NCBI GenBank assembly: GCA_963514095.1
Contig: OY741273.1
Span: 14,812,218 to 14,876,217 of the forward strand
Length of the DNA: 64,000 nucleotides
Source of the DNA: Eutrigla gurnardus
Taxonomy: Eukaryota > Chordata > Actinopteri > Perciformes > Triglidae
Direction of reading: 5' to 3'
A program made the translations under genes and the position numbers. Below the pieces are notes generated by a model, which saw only the letters and a list, made by a program, of their open reading frames with translations, was not told the DNA's origin and searched no databases. Shown one piece after another: positions 34,621 to 48,655 of this stretch; the stretch's first letter is position 1, and every line of letters starts with the position of its first letter.

Positions 34621-37600
34621 GTTCCAGATTCAAGGCAGGACTCCATTAGGACTGCTCTATCTTGAGACGATGTTTAAAAAAAAAGATGAACTCGGCTATA
34701 AATCACCATCTCTTTTAGGTTTGTCTTAATCTGCCAAGAGTGTCATTATCGTTTAAGTAAATCGCTCCTGTGGTTTCTGGCCTTTCCTCTCTTGGTTAGG
34801 CCACTAATTGATGCAAGTTCTTAAAACTGAAATGTGTCCTCAGACATAGAGAAATAGTATTACTTAATATATACCAATCAATCAGAGATTCTCATGTGGA
34901 TTTGTGATACGGTGAGCTCCGACATGAAGAGATAAAAAGGTAACAATGAGCCTCCAGTCCCGGTATGACACCCGATTTCTGAAATGTCCACCTAATATCG
35001 ACTCCCTGATGTATTTGTGTGCCTTCAATCACATTGATTGCCTGTTTTAGCTCGACTGCAAGGCTGACTGGCTTGGTTTGGTTTCTGCCAGACAAGATAA
35101 ATGAATCACAGAAAACTTATGTGACAGTAAATGTTTGCTTTACAGAACAGAAGCTATAGCTTTCTATTCCAATAACGCTACATGGAGAATTGACAGTTGG
35201 CGTACTGTTACTCCCAAAAAGGCTTTGGTAGATTTTTACAGCGTCCGACACATTCTAAGAGAATTAAAAAAAAAGAAAAAGAAAGAAAAAACAGGTCTGA
35301 TTGGGATTGGACCTGAAGTCCTTGGCAAAAGAACTGAACTTGAAGGAGATAGTATCCTTGATGCATTATTCTGGAACAAGATGAAATATCAGTGAAGCCT
35401 GGGTTTCAATGAGGCTACGCGTCCTTGGTTTAATATTTACAGGGGAAACAGCCAATAGCCCGGACGATCATATTAATCATGTGGCGGTCTCCCTTTACGC
35501 GTGTTTGTATTGTGTATGCGTTAATCTAAATGTTGTTCTGCTCTGGGTAGTGGCCTTCGCCACGTTGTGTTATTTCCGGATCTGCTCCCTGCTACGTGCA
35601 CACACACGCAGGATTTAGCAGGACATTTGGAGGAGAGTAAACAGAGAATATTTCATCAGCTGTGTGAGCTGGCAATATTTGGGCCCGCGGTAACAGCATT
35701 ACAGTCTATTTGTTTGAGGTAGTGAGTCTGTGTGTGTGTGCGTCCGCACTTGCATCCGCAGTGCAAGCCCGTGGTGTTGTGGGAGGCAAACTCACCTGAG
35801 TCGGTTTGTTTGGAATAATAAGCCTGCATACGTGCATCTGAGATGCTGGAAAATACAGTGGGTGCAGGAAAAATAGCCAATGTAGGAACATCTGCTCTCC
35901 ATGTAGGAGCTGTGTGTTGCTATGGACCACACCTTGCTGAATGTAGCCCAATATCACAAATCAGAAAGGGACTTTACAATCTCTAAAGGAAAACTCTGAC
36001 TCTGACTCAGACTGAAATGCAATAGATGTATGTGCAGAACAACCAACATAATACTTACTATGTAGAGGTGGAGGAGGTGAACTCAGACTTTTAGCTTTCA
36101 GGTAATTAACTGATGTGAGAAACAACCACCAAGACTTTACGGGCATTAAATGTATTAACACTGGCTGCTTTGGTACCTTTTCCATGTGAGAATGTCTTAT
36201 TCAAGTAATTTCCCGCTATGCCACGGCCTGTGTTATGTAAAAATAAAAAAACAAAAAAACTGCATGGAGGGAAGAGGTAGTTAAATTGCATCATTATTTC
36301 CAATAAACATCACAGGGAGTTTTGAATGTTGGCATGCTTTTGTTTGGGAGAAAATTACAAAAGAAGAAGATGCCATTGTTGTTTTTGAATTTGAAGCAGA
36401 GCCCCAAGACTTAAAAGTAATCCTTGTTATAAATGAAAACTTTTCGATTTTTTTTGTCAACTGAGACATCTTCATATTCATCGTCGTCAAAGCTGAGGAG
36501 CGATACCATACTGAATACATACTTTTTTCTTTTTTTGGCAATATCAACCAAGTATTGGTGGCAAAAGAAATGTGGCTGTGCACAGTTACGCTTTGTCATG
36601 TGACAAATTACGGCCTAGGATGCCTCGTCTTGTCCCGACTCCCGACAAAAAGACTACCAGATCTGGCGAAGATGATGCAAGGAGAAGATCTAGTCTACTT
36701 GAAGCAATACAGACTGCCAAACGCACTGTACCCCCCCCCCCCCCCCCAAACTCGCCGCTTGCTCCCACCATGTACTGCACAGCTGTTTCTCCTGCTCTCC
36801 AAGTGCCAAGTTGCCCTTTATCACCGGCTCTGGTGGAAATAATGAAATCTTTATTTCTGCCTTCCACAAATTTCGTGATGCGTTTCAAATGTTGATCAAT
36901 AGGAGCCAAAGGCTCTTCCATGCTCAACTGTAAACACGGCAAATCAAAAGAGGAATGATGTTGGTGCTGCGAGGTGGAACTGAGACGTTAGAAAGGTCAC
37001 TTTAGTTTTTTATTTCCCGAACACAAGTCAATCTGAATGATCTACACTGCCATGGTGAGTTTACTTTCTTTGCACCTTCTTCCTGGTGACATCATGCACA
37101 CCATCTCAGACCAATGTGTAGTTTGTCGAGTCTCTTGGTCATTGCAAGAATTCACGGAAAAACATCTGAATCTGAAATCTCAGTGATGGCTTTTTACTTT
37201 GAGGATGGATATCAGATGGAGAAGCACCAAAGTGATGTAATTTAAAATATGTCAGACAACGCTATGTCACATGATTTCCCCCTATTTGACCTCCGTATCT
37301 ATCGTGCTAACAGGTTAACCTACTCAAGGTTCCTCCTTTGACTTCATCAACTTCTCCGCTGTCCCTTCCCTCACCCTCACGTTACATCTCATACTCTTCC
37401 TCGTTGCTCTTCGTAATTAGGTCCCCTGACACTTCCCTCACTGTCCAGCTGTGAGGGTGTGTGTGTGTGGCCTTGTGCTTGTGACGTTGATGAGGAACAC
37501 GTTCTCCATTTATCCCATTTCACTGTGAGTCCCTGCTGAGTTTTGTGTATTCATTTCAAGTTCAAGGGGTTTTTGTGTGAACGTGCAGGTGTGTATCTTA

Positions 37601-40600
37601 TGGCTGTGTGTTTGAGACACAGACCGTGAGAGACACAGCAAAGAGAGAGTTGAAGGACAGTTCACGTTCTTGAAAAAATACTTGTGTATCAAACCCAAAA
37701 GGTTCAAAAGTAGTTTCCTCTCCACCAGTCTGTCCCATGTAGCTTCATCCCCAGCCTGTGGGGGGCAGTGTGACCCCAATAATCATGCTGACACTTGAGG
37801 ATTATAGAAAAATCCAAATTAGATATGACAAAAAATAATTTGGTTAGGGCTGTATGAAATCAGTGTATCTGAATTTTGGTTGAAAATAAAAGAGACACTT
37901 TGGGTGATCTTTACAGCGTTGACTGAGATTAAAATGTTCATTTTTTGTCTAGCTAGTTAGGGCATTAACTGGATTAACTCCACTTCCCTCGCACATTTTG
38001 TAAAATCCCAGACAATTTATGCTGTTTGTTTTCCACATGGCATGTTTTCTGCTGAATGCACTCGTTTAAACACACTGTTGATCCTCTCGCTCTTTGAAAA
38101 CCGATGAGAGGAAATAACTCCTTTTAGAGAAGTTTTTCGATGGGTGACATCGTATTGCCACCACATTTCGTCAGTGCCGCATGTCAGGAGCCACGCTTGT
38201 GGCTTAACAAGGAGACTTATTGGAAGTAGGGTAATTTAACGATCCGCACACCAGAGAGATGCTGAGGTCGTGCCTTTTGACTCAACAGAGTTTTTATGTG
38301 GCGCACTATAGTCATCCTGGCATACGCACCTGCCAAAATAAATCTCAACGCCTCCCCAGTGCTTTTACAATGTGCAGTGACGGATCTCTGAAGCCGTATT
38401 TTATGCTTATATATTAACTTTACAAAACATTGTTTCTTTAATTTTTCAACTTTCATATATATATATACACAATTATACAGGGAAACTTCTCTTCTCTTGC
38501 ATCCCTGAGGGTGAGGAGCACAAAGGGAAACAGCTGGACCTGATAAACTGAAAACTCCCTTGATGTACTTAGGAATAAAGGATGTCTGAGGTCGGCCGTA
38601 GACCGGCCCGCTTCCCTTCACCAGGCTGGTCTTTCCTCTTGCTGTGCTGTTAACCTGCGACAGCCCTCCCTAACAGTAGGGGTTATGGCCTGAGGATGCA
38701 AATCACTGTATCAACTCTCCATGGTGGATCTGTCGGGTGATTGAGAGAACAGCGGTGGGTGTCCTGCCTTGAGGCGACAAACCCACTTCCACTTTAGTTT
38801 GAACTGAGCCCAGATTTGACTCACTCTGACTGGATGCTTCATGTCTGCTGTCAGGCTCCCTCCGGACATGATGTCAACCCCTGTGTTTTTAGCCTCAGAA
38901 AGTCACTCTCAGTCTTTTCCCCCTGCAGCTCTCAACAGTGCTTCTTTTGTAAGAGGCCACTGCTGGTGTCGAGGCGTGCAGTAGGTCCAGCAGCAATCCT
39001 CTTCCTCATAACCACCAGGAAGTTCTCCCTCACCAACGAGGACGGGATAGAAAAGGCAGAGGAAACTCGCGGAGCTAAATAAAACACAAAGCCTCCTGGT
39101 CCCTGCCCAGAGGCATGTCTTCTTCCTCCTCCTTATCATCAGAGGGGGCGATAAGCTGTGGGCCTCGACTGTTGGCAGCTGCAATGATCAAGCTGTTATG
39201 AGAGAGTCTCACGTATTATAAGTAGGCTTGTGCAGATTGGCAATGGGATTTATATTGAGTACCTATGAGAACTAAGATTTAATGAAAATGACTTCTGCTG
39301 TACATTAAGTTTCTGATGGAGTGGCATGTCCATCCAGGCAAAGTTGAATAGTATCTTGTCCTAAGACATACATTTTTCCTGTCGTACACTTAGACTTGAG
39401 TTTAAGCAACTTGACTAACTGAGTTAAGGCCTCGTCACTGTCAGATTCCTGTGTAACCCCCCCCCCCCCCAAAAAAAACCATTGTATTATATCACAGATA
39501 TAAACCCATAGTAGAAATGTTGTAAAGACTTTCCGGGATGCAACTGATTTTTAGAGCTCGAAGAGAACAAATCATGCTGAGTCATGAAGATAATTGAATA
39601 ATTTTGTATTTATATTGCATTTAATAGGATTTTTTCAAATTTGCCTGAATATCTTAGAATTGCCATTGTTGTCCTGAATAATGAATACACTACATTAATC
39701 CTAATCTTTTGTGCAGAAATACTAAATATATTCATTATGGCTTATTGGCAGTCAATTAAAGTCAAGCACACAAGACAAAAGCAAATTGATTAATAACTCA
39801 ATGTCATGAATTTAGTCACTTCCTGTTTTGCTGTTTTTTGCCGAATGGGGTTTGTTTAGATGATTAGAGACTGAGGAGCCATGTTAAGTAAATGAGAGGT
39901 GGTTTTAGTTGATGAAGTCAGTTTAGTTAAGAAAGGTTGATTCTTTCAGCAGCACTCCTGATGGACTCGTCGCAATTGTCTTTCGTTCTCATCGCAAAGC
40001 AACGTCATGGACATTAACTTCACAATGATAATGTGGAGAAACGGCGGAACGCTTGCCAAATTGCAGGCTTGACCTGAACCCCTGAAATTCAAATCTCCTT
40101 TCTCCGACTGAATTACTTCGCCTGATAATGACATTGTATTGGCTTTTGCCAAGTGGAGCCTCCGACTTTCAAGCAGTAGCGTTTTTGTCTGCAGAGAAAA
40201 TACACTTCTTACAGGTCCGCTGCATCTGCAAGAAAAAAATTAAGTGGAGATAACCTATTAATGCTAATTAGAGTATAGCATAGGAAACACTTTTTCAAAA
40301 GCTGCTCTGCTGCTGGTCATAACTCCTGGCTGAAATATCCTCTGAGATATACACCACTGGCTATCTCACCTCTAGTGTTCTGGGGTGCGTGTGGTTAAAG
40401 CAGCTGCTCGGTCAAGAGCCATCAGGCAGTTGTTGAGAATTTAATTGTGAAAAGGAAGTTCCGCTAATTGTGTTGTGCTTTGTAGACGCATTCCTTTATA
40501 TGTGCATGCTTCACAGCCACAGTTAAATTATATTTAATGATATTATTGATATTGCACCAAGAACGGACACAAAGACTTTTAAATGGGAGCAGTTGTTCGA

Positions 40601-40663
40601 AAAGAGGACACATGGCTTTTCAATTGATTTATATTTTAATGTTTGGATATTTTGAATCAAATG
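34621..40663. other. Non-coding stretch
   Basis: No gene recognised. 35945-35995 (gcccaatatcacaaatcaga, ggactttacaatctct) resembles a fragment of a frequent fish repeat. Poly-C is at 36731-36747 and 39459-39470. 40090-40440 is repeat-free, with taatgctaattagag and homeodomain-type cores, a candidate conserved element. No exon could be supported. Confidence 0.4.
36731..36747. repeat. Poly-C run (17)
   Basis: Homopolymer. Confidence 0.93.
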
Positions 40664-40700
40664 TTTAGTCACGTAACTAGCCCAAGTTACGTGACTAAAC
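40663..40700. repeat. Perfect 16-bp hairpin
   Basis: GTTTAGTCACGTAACT (40663-40678), loop agccca, AGTTACGTGACTAAAC (40685-40700). A further partial repeat gtgactaag follows. It contains the palindromic E-box-like CACGTA/TACGTG. It lies at the edge of dispersed-repeat copy B and may be part of it. Confidence 0.85.
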
Positions 40701-40727
40701 GTGACTAAGTCTTTACAAAAAAATTTA

Positions 40728-40924
40728 CAAAGTTGCCAAAGCAGCTCCTCCTGAGTGAAACATTAGGCCATTTTACCCAGAAGATTCTGCTGTAATCACG
40801 GAAAGGAGAGTAAAAAATATGCCGCTATCACATCATTTATAAAGAAGATTGCGGCTTAACGATCAAACCGGTTTATCCCCGTACATTGAACCGGACCAGT
40901 CAAACTGAAAATCGGCCCAACTCT
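40728..40924 (-). mobile_element. Dispersed DNA repeat, copy B
   Basis: Minus-strand copy of the family at 18719-19173. It reads ttgggccgattttcagtttg, actggtccggttcaatgtac, ggggataaaccggtttgatc, gcggcatattttttactctc and gtttcactcaggaggagctg. Shorter in its middle than copy A; the right end has diverged. Confidence 0.6.
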
Positions 40925-41233
40925 GTCGGAGGTTGAGCCAAGCCTCTGCCAGTAACCATGTTCTTGAGTAATGTCAAATAACCACGAATGGACCTTTTGA
41001 AAAAATGCCTATATCGCAGTCATTTAAATGTGAAGCGTATGATGAGCACAGCCAGTAGAGAGCATGTACCAGTAGAGATAAATGAGCTCATCCTGATGAA
41101 TTGAGTATGCAAAAGCATATTTGATTGTTTTAGTTTCAAAGTTGAGTGCTCTGCTTTAACAGCTCTGCTACAGAGCAAAGCCTGCGAACAAGCAACATAA
41201 ATTGTCTCTTGGAGATGTGAGACTTTCATTGAC

Positions 41234-41265
<32 letters not shown>

Positions 41266-43017
41266 GAAGACGAAACAAGAGGAGAAATCACTTCGCGCTA
41301 TTTTCATATGTCCCCACATTATCCTTAATACCCCATGGGGTAGAACCTTTGTGATTGCTCCATTGCTCTTTTAAATCCCCTCGATTACTGTGTCTGCATT
41401 TCAAATGCCGCTCTAAGTACACTACTTCTGCAAGCCCTAAAGCCTTAGGGCTAGAACTATTGCTCACTAACTGGGGATTATAGGCTTGTATTTGCCATTT
41501 TCTCCTTGTTATTGGTCTTCAGTGTGTAGCTCCCGTTTCCCATGTATAAGACCTCAGACTGTACAGGGCCGAGCAGAAATATCTCTATGCACGGTGATGC
41601 ATTGGGCTGCATGCTGAATTATTGATTGGTTCCCATGGATGATGATGATGATGAGACTTTGTAGTATGCTGGGTTAGCTCTGGGGCAGGCGCTTTGATTA
41701 AGAAGAGTATCCCTCTTCTCCTGCTGAGAGAGGGAGATACAGAGAGAGGGAGAGATGGCAAAATCTAATAAATCCATTGGTGGACAACAATTCTCCAAAA
41801 CATTGAGACAAAGAGAGCGAGAGAAAGGGCAAATAAAAAAGACAGGAAGGGGAGAGGGTGCATTTAGGGGATGCATAAAAAGTGAGAAAAACCGGCTGTT
41901 AAAAGAATAAAGATGAGGGAAATAAGGGAGGAAATATGAAGCATACAAATGGGAGAACCCCACTGTGAAGACAGTAAATGTTTTACAGTCTATGGAAACA
42001 AACCCTGGGTGTTCAGCCCAGTACCGCCTCGACTCACTAAAAGAAGGTTGAGTCATTTTTTCTCTTTTTTTTCTTTTTGCAAGTAACCTCACCAGGGTGA
42101 TGTAGCACCACCACTAAAACGCTGTTCAATTTTCATATCCTGGTTTCTCTCTCTGCTGTGCAAAAATTGAAACACGTTGTCTGCTCTCAGAAATCCCAAA
42201 CATAAAAAAAAAGGATTTGCTACCAACATTGGTTTCTCAGGTAATGCTACTGATTAGCTGCATTCTTCATGCTTTGGCATGTTCAGTGTTTTAAGCTTGA
42301 GCTCTACCAGGAAACAAAAGAAAAGAAGGGACATTTTTATGAGCAGCAGTAATATCATAATGGATGTTATTCTTCCCCATGCGTTTGGTTTTAATTCACA
42401 GGGTTCATTGGCTTGATTTGAGCTACAAAAACATGCATAACATCAGCAATGTGATTAAATCTAAAATCTAAATCTCTAATTGTTTTCAGTTTTATTTAAT
42501 CTCTGAATGAATCTTTTTTTTATATCTGTTTTGACCTTTTTTAAATAATGTTTCCCATCTGCGTAAGTACAATTCAGCAGCTATGTAATTTGCCACTGTT
42601 TTTTTTTGTTAGATTTAGTTGTGAATCCAATCTCTTAATAACATTTAAACAAAATGAAAGCATCATTAGCTCCTTGTTCCTCTTCCTCCTCCCAGTTCTC
42701 ATCCATCTCTTTCTTCCCTCTCCTTCTCTCCGCAGCTTTACACCCTCACTTGTCTGATCCATTTTTCTCATTCTTGATCTTCATCTCTTGATGAGTCGAG
42801 ATTTTAGCTTTAACTTGGCACAGTGTTGCACAAACTGTGAAGAGGCTGAAGCATAATTGTACAGTATTGTTGATGAGAAGAATTAAAAGTAACACCAGGA
42901 GGATTCGAGGTGGGCCTCCATCATGGAGTTACACAAGCTCCTCTCCTCCCCTTTAAATGCAGCACAGTTTAATTGGCAATGAGGTTATCATAGGTTTTGA
43001 GCCCACATGTTTGTGAA

Positions 43018-43115
43018 GCATGTTCTCCCCGTGTTCCCAATGTTGGTTCTCCATCCTCCTCCCACAGTCTAAAGCATGCATTTTAATTGATGACACATGT
43101 GAATGGGAGCGTTTT
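43018..43115 (+). repeat. Fragment of a dispersed fish repeat
   Basis: gcatgttctccccgtgttcc..ttggttctccatcctcctcccacagtc..gcatgc matches the pattern of the repeat whose 5' part is at 6590-6720; only the central part survives here. Confidence 0.5.
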
Positions 43116-44832
43116 TTCACACGTAATAATATGCATGCGTGTCGGTTTAGAGATGCTCTGATTAGTTTTTACCTGCAAACATTTTTGGAAAGTAGTAACT
43201 ACTTCTGATGCCCCAGACATTCCTAACTTAATTGTATACAAATCTATCTCTGCATGCATTTCAAGCATGAATTTGTTTGTCCCTCAACAGAAAAAAACAA
43301 AAAAAAAGAGACTGAAAACAATGCAGTGAGACTAGAAACCATCTTGTACTAAAGCCAAGGCTGACAGGGAGAAAAGAGCCAAGACCACGGAACCAGGGAG
43401 AGAAGATTAAAAAGAGTAACCTCCATCTCTGTGCACTTATCTCTCCAGTCAGTCCATTTCAGTCTTTCTTTCAACCCTCCCCTCTCCTACTTCTGATGAC
43501 ATAGCCCCCTGCCTGCATAATAGTGACTCGCCAGGACGGTGACTTATATTTCACATCTGAGTAATCCTCAATGATTCCTCCTCATCTGTCCGTCTTATCA
43601 AGCCGATGGAACATGAATTTGCATTATGAATTAATCGCAATAATGACTGAGTGAGGAGAATGGCCATGTTTGAATTGAGTTAGAAAAAAAAAAAGTTTGA
43701 GGTAGTTTTACTCTCTTGGTACTGGCATTATGAATGTTGGCCGGGATTTGAATGGCAGCACCTGTTGCTGCGCAGTGATAAAAAAGGCTGCCAGGTTTAA
43801 GATTTGTGGTCGTGTGACACAACACGGCACGCTTCAGTGTGTTTGCGAGAGAATATATGGAGCCATGTGTGAAATATGTAGCCTGATGCAAATAGATGGA
43901 TGCGCACTGAAAATTGAATTGTATATCAGACGGTAAATAAAGTCTCCCACCCCACCTGTGTGCCGTGACAGCCTATTAATCTGAAAACAACTCTTAACCT
44001 TGACCTGAACTTAATCCAAAACTCAACACTAACCCAACACGGTCCCTTAAAGCAGTCGGGGCTGATAAACCGGAGTACTTTCTTCATCCTTCTGTTCTTG
44101 TGAAGACATCTTGTCCTTATAACACAGCCTTTTATGGCCCCTATTGTCTTCATCCTCTCATCTCTATCTACTTTTTTTATGATACTCTTTCTATCAAACT
44201 CTGCGACTCGCTTCCTCTGTCAGTCAGCTCCCATCCGTTCTCATTCGCTCGCTTCTTTCTTATCTGGCTCTTCACAGCTGTCTGCAGTGTCATTCACACT
44301 TAACTGACGACTGAGCCTCTCTCCCTCTCCACCTCCATCTCTCCATCCATCAGCCTTGCATACTTCCCTCAGGGCCCACACTTTCTATCCTGTAATTCTT
44401 TGCTGTGGCCCTCTGATGATTGCCAATTCCTCGCTGTAGGTCTCAATAGGACATGCGCTTTTCTGAGGTCACCCTACGTTTTTCTGTAGTGACCAGTGTG
44501 AACTTCCCTGTTATTGCATGCCCGTCTGCTTTGTCTGCATGAAAGCAATACGTACGGTGACACCATAAACCAGCGCAGGCAACATTTTAGCACACGTTTA
44601 AATGATCTGTATCGGTGGTTTACGGCTCCATAAACAAGAATCTGGTCCCAGTTGCCCACAAGGAGCCTGCTTTCGCTGCACCGGCTAAGCTGATTGGTGG
44701 ATATACATAGAAGGTTTGACACATTTGCCATCTGACTTGTTGTGATCTGCGCCTAAGTTGTTACCAGTGACATGGCACTTTCTCTAGTCAAAAATAGTGA
44801 AACAAGTTAAAAGCTGTTATATTAATTATGGT

Positions 44833-44876
44833 AAACTATATCTGAGGATTATTGATAGTATCCTCAGATATAGTTT
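44833..44876. repeat. Perfect 17-bp hairpin
   Basis: AAACTATATCTGAGGAT (44833-44849), 10-nt loop, ATCCTCAGATATAGTTT (44860-44876). No TA or TTAA duplication obvious; origin unknown. Confidence 0.88.
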
Positions 44877-45120
44877 TGATATTTAGATTTTAACCAATTT
44901 AGTCTGGCTTATTGTTTTTTCAGAAGTTACACTGCTGGTCCAAGTAAATCAAGTGAAATATGCCTATCACATACTTCCATTGTTATTCCTCAGCTTGTAA
45001 ATGAACATGGCAGTCACCTCATGATAATACATAGTTTGTTTTGGCTTTTTCAGATATGAATAAAATCCATAAACAAACCTCCTTTTTGTTTGTCCCCTAA
45101 CCAGTTAGGCAATCTAAGGC

Positions 45121-45870
45121 AACAGAAGTTTATTTATATAGCACATTTCAGCAACAAGGCAATCCAAAGTACTTTACATAAAACACATCACAAAAGGACA
45201 TTCAAATACAAATAAAAACAATCATTAAATAGCCAAGAGAATCAAAACAAGCTCAAATAGAAAACAGCAGGTAGAAAATACAAAAATAAAAGTCACAGTG
45301 CAGCATAAGGGATTAATAATTATTTGTTTCAATAAAAGGTAACGGCAAACAGAAAAAGTAAGAGTTACAGCATTCCTGCAGTTTTCTGGGAGTTTGTTCC
45401 AGATACACTGCAACCAGAACTGAACACTGCTTCTCCATGTTTAGTGTTTAGTTTAGTGTTGGACAGAAACAGGCCTGTCCGACCTTAAAGGTCTAGATTG
45501 TTCATAATATAACAGAAGATCAGAATTTTATTTTATACCTACTATTAGTCAGTTTTGACTAATAGCACATCCAATCCGATGACGATTTGTACAATGCACT
45601 TCTGTAGTGGTTATGCAGTATTAGACCTCATTCACCTCGGTAGTATGTTACGTAAATGTGTGTGTCGTCATGATAATGCATGCATAACTATGTTAGTACT
45701 TTTGTTGTTAGAGGCCCCAGAACGGAGCCCTGGGGAACTCTGCATGTCATATTTGTCTGATCATGCGTGAAATGACCTATAGACATAAAGTAGCCTCTTA
45801 ACCAGTACTGTGCCAGACTATTCCACCCAGTCTAGTACTGTGGTTGACCATTTCAAATGCAACAGTGGTA
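45121..45870 (-). pseudogene. Degraded LINE: reverse-transcriptase remnant plus 3' end
   Basis: Minus-strand translation shows, in order, VAFEMVNH (45863-45840; family motif AFDTVDH), RVPQGSVLGP (45742-45713; a near-perfect RT motif) and YHDDTHIY (45675-45652; catalytic YADDTQLY). These are in different frames, so the gene is dead. The lower-coordinate part (45121-45520) ends in gctatataaataaacttctg on the minus strand, the kind of 3' terminus seen in L2/Rex/CR1-group LINEs. Clade placement is tentative. The distance from YHDD to the 3' end, about 530 bp, is shorter than normal, implying an internal deletion. Confidence 0.72.
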
Positions 45871-48579
45871 CTTTTAGCTATATAAATATGGAAGAGAATG
45901 GTAATTTAAGAACAAGAGAGTGAGGGGTGATGTCATGTCATAATGTTTCAAAAACATTAAAATGAGTTGTAAGATTATAGCCTTAAAATCAGTTAAAGAC
46001 ACAAAATTTGACATTCAGAGCATTACTATGGCAGAAACAACTATTTGCTATGTAAAGATAGAGTGGAGTGATGTCTATTTGAGCAGAGAATGAAGTCACT
46101 CTCCCTCTGTGTGTGTGTTTCCGACCTTCTCCTTACTTTGTTGACATAGCCTGACCGGCGTGCTTTTAGTGCATGTTTGAGCACGTGAGCGTGGCCCACT
46201 GGCTATATAATGAGCTTGTTACAGACTGTGGTGATACATTGTCATTCATGGCGTCGTGTCTCACTCAGAAATGTATATATTCTCCACATTTACACAGTTG
46301 CTGTTGCAAAGCGACGCTGTCCATTTTAAGATGTGATGTGAACTGGTTGGTTTTTTTATACCATCGGTTCTCTGAGCATTCTGAGTGATTGTTCTCGTCT
46401 CGTCTCGCTCGTTAAGTATAAAGCTAGTGTTTTAATCAAAGAAATTATTTATGCTATCTATCAAAAGGACCTCAACCCTGACTTGTGTATTGGGATGGGA
46501 AAGTAGGAGGACACCTGGGAGCCAGTGGCCAAGCAGGATGTGATTTCAGCAACAAGCTCTGCTCATGCATAAAACACGTGCAACACACAAATTTGCTTAA
46601 TGAAATATTGAATTGGTTTTCATTGGAGCGTGTGCCTTTATTCTTAACCCTGCTGCCACATACTGGACTGCCCATGGCAGTTAACAAGTAATTAAAAGTA
46701 AACCATTAATGATGTGTAATGCTGATAGAAATGCTTATTACCAAACTAATGCATACATACATATAAATAATCACAGAAATGATTTCCCCTATGTTGAAAT
46801 TACCAGAGAATGTGCAGTTAGGCAGACCACACATTACCAAATGACAATGCATTAAGCAAGTCCTAATCAACCTCAACAAGAAATATACATTTAAACTTAC
46901 TCTGTTATTTAATGAAAACACCATAAAAGGTATACTGAGACTTGCAAAATAAATAAATAGAAAAAATGCCTGCATATGTTTGACATTTTGAATGATGGAT
47001 TTGAAAATGTTTATTCGCTTTTCTGTGTACCTCTGGCCAGTTTGCTTTGGTACCAGCGTGCTGCCTTGCCAAGAAAGAAATGAAGTGACAACGGCTAATT
47101 CATGGGTATACGAATGGCTCGGATGGCCATTATGTCAACAAATGTCAGAAAGGAGTGTCAATGAACAGGAGTGAGCAATATGGGCAAATAATAAATGATG
47201 GGGCGACTAGACCATCATTTTTCAAAAATGTCACTCAGAGAGACGCGTCGAGACTATTGGCAGGTTAGCTGGGAAAGGAAGATTTAGGACATTTGGGAGA
47301 GTCGTTATGAAAGCTCAAACCTTACTCTTTCTCAGTTGGTCACACCACTGGGTGATTTGGTCACACCCTACTTTTGGTTCAGCATGATGTTAACCAATGA
47401 CCTTGCATGCTGATGATTAGTGACCATGTGAATGTGACCATGTGACTTGGATACGTGTTGTTCTAGCAATGGTGGAATGTAAGGAAGAACTTTGAGGCTA
47501 CCTGAATACTGTGCTTGAATACAATTTAGAGGTAGGCTACTTGTGCTTTAGTTGAATGTTTCCATTTAACTTGATACTTTTAGTCCGTCACATCTCACAG
47601 GGAAGCTCCTGACAGCAAGACAAACTCAAATTTCTTCCAATAAGCAGGGCAACATCGTGCATGGCAGCTCTGCTGTCATCACCCCATCGTTCTATGATGT
47701 CTACCTAGATGGAATGTCAGGAAGGCAAAATGAATAAATAGACACCGCCTAAGCCTAGCAGAAATACAGACACACACACACACGCACGGCATGCAAATGT
47801 AGTAACGGTGACGGCACCCCCTGACCATAAATGCTCTCCAAATTGAAGTAGGGATAATTTGTGTCGGCCGTTCAATTGGTTTACGCAAACTTCAATTGGC
47901 CAATCAGCATGCTCCCTCCACTCCCTTTGGAATGTTAATGTGCAGTGTTGGTACCGTGGAGAACAAAGGTGAGAGAGCCACGTCTGCTCAGATAATCCAC
48001 TTTGTGTCAAATAGGCTCAGCTTTTATTTTCTAAAGACGAGACAAGAGGGAGAGACGGAGGGACGTCCTCCATAGAAGCAAAGTGACGGGAAGATGGATC
48101 TTTTAGAGAGGCATGCAATCAGACAATCAGACAGAGGCACAGATTGAACGAGAGAGAGAGAATGAATGAATGGAATATTAAAATAGCAGAAAGATAATAT
48201 GTGCATAAGAGTTGGGAGATAGTTGAGGGTAAATGACACAGAAATATGAGAGAAGAAACAAAACAGATCATGCAGAGGTTAAAAAAAGGCAAGAAACGGA
48301 GTACGTAGTAGTGAATGAACTTAATTACGTCTATTGCTCAGCTCCGGAATATCTAATTCTGGTTTCTAACATCAGCTACATTAATTAGAAGCAATCTCTG
48401 AGCCATTGTGCCCTTCGCCAGTGTCATTCAGCCTTCATTACAGCCACTTTGATAGTGAAATGAAACAGCCTTCAGCCGGATTGTGACTATTATACCACAG
48501 AGGCTTGCCGCTGTTCAGCTAAAATTACATAGTCAAGTTCCTTTCTGGGTTTCTCTTGCTCTGTTTTAGGTGGGTGATT

Positions 48580-48581
<2 letters not shown>

Positions 48582-48654
<73 letters not shown>
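48582..48654. repeat. (TG)36 microsatellite
   Basis: Uninterrupted dinucleotide run. Confidence 0.98.

Positions 48655-48655
<1 letters not shown>

Larger units (their letters stand above)
40925..45120. other. Non-coding stretch
   Basis: No gene recognised. 43018-43115 (catgttctccccgtgttccc, tcctcccacagtctaaagca) is a piece of the common fish repeat also seen in the palindrome arms. 43520-43660 is unique with gcattatgaattaatcgcaa, possibly conserved. 44833-44876 is a hairpin. Confidence 0.42.

Noticed and set aside
38217..38621. 134-codon minus-strand frame
   Set aside because: No recognisable domain, crosses a TA repeat; not better than chance.
41619..42092. 157-codon minus-strand frame
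   Set aside because: Purine-rich plus strand (gagagaggg runs) gives Ser/Phe/Pro-rich translation; no domain, splice or conservation cue.
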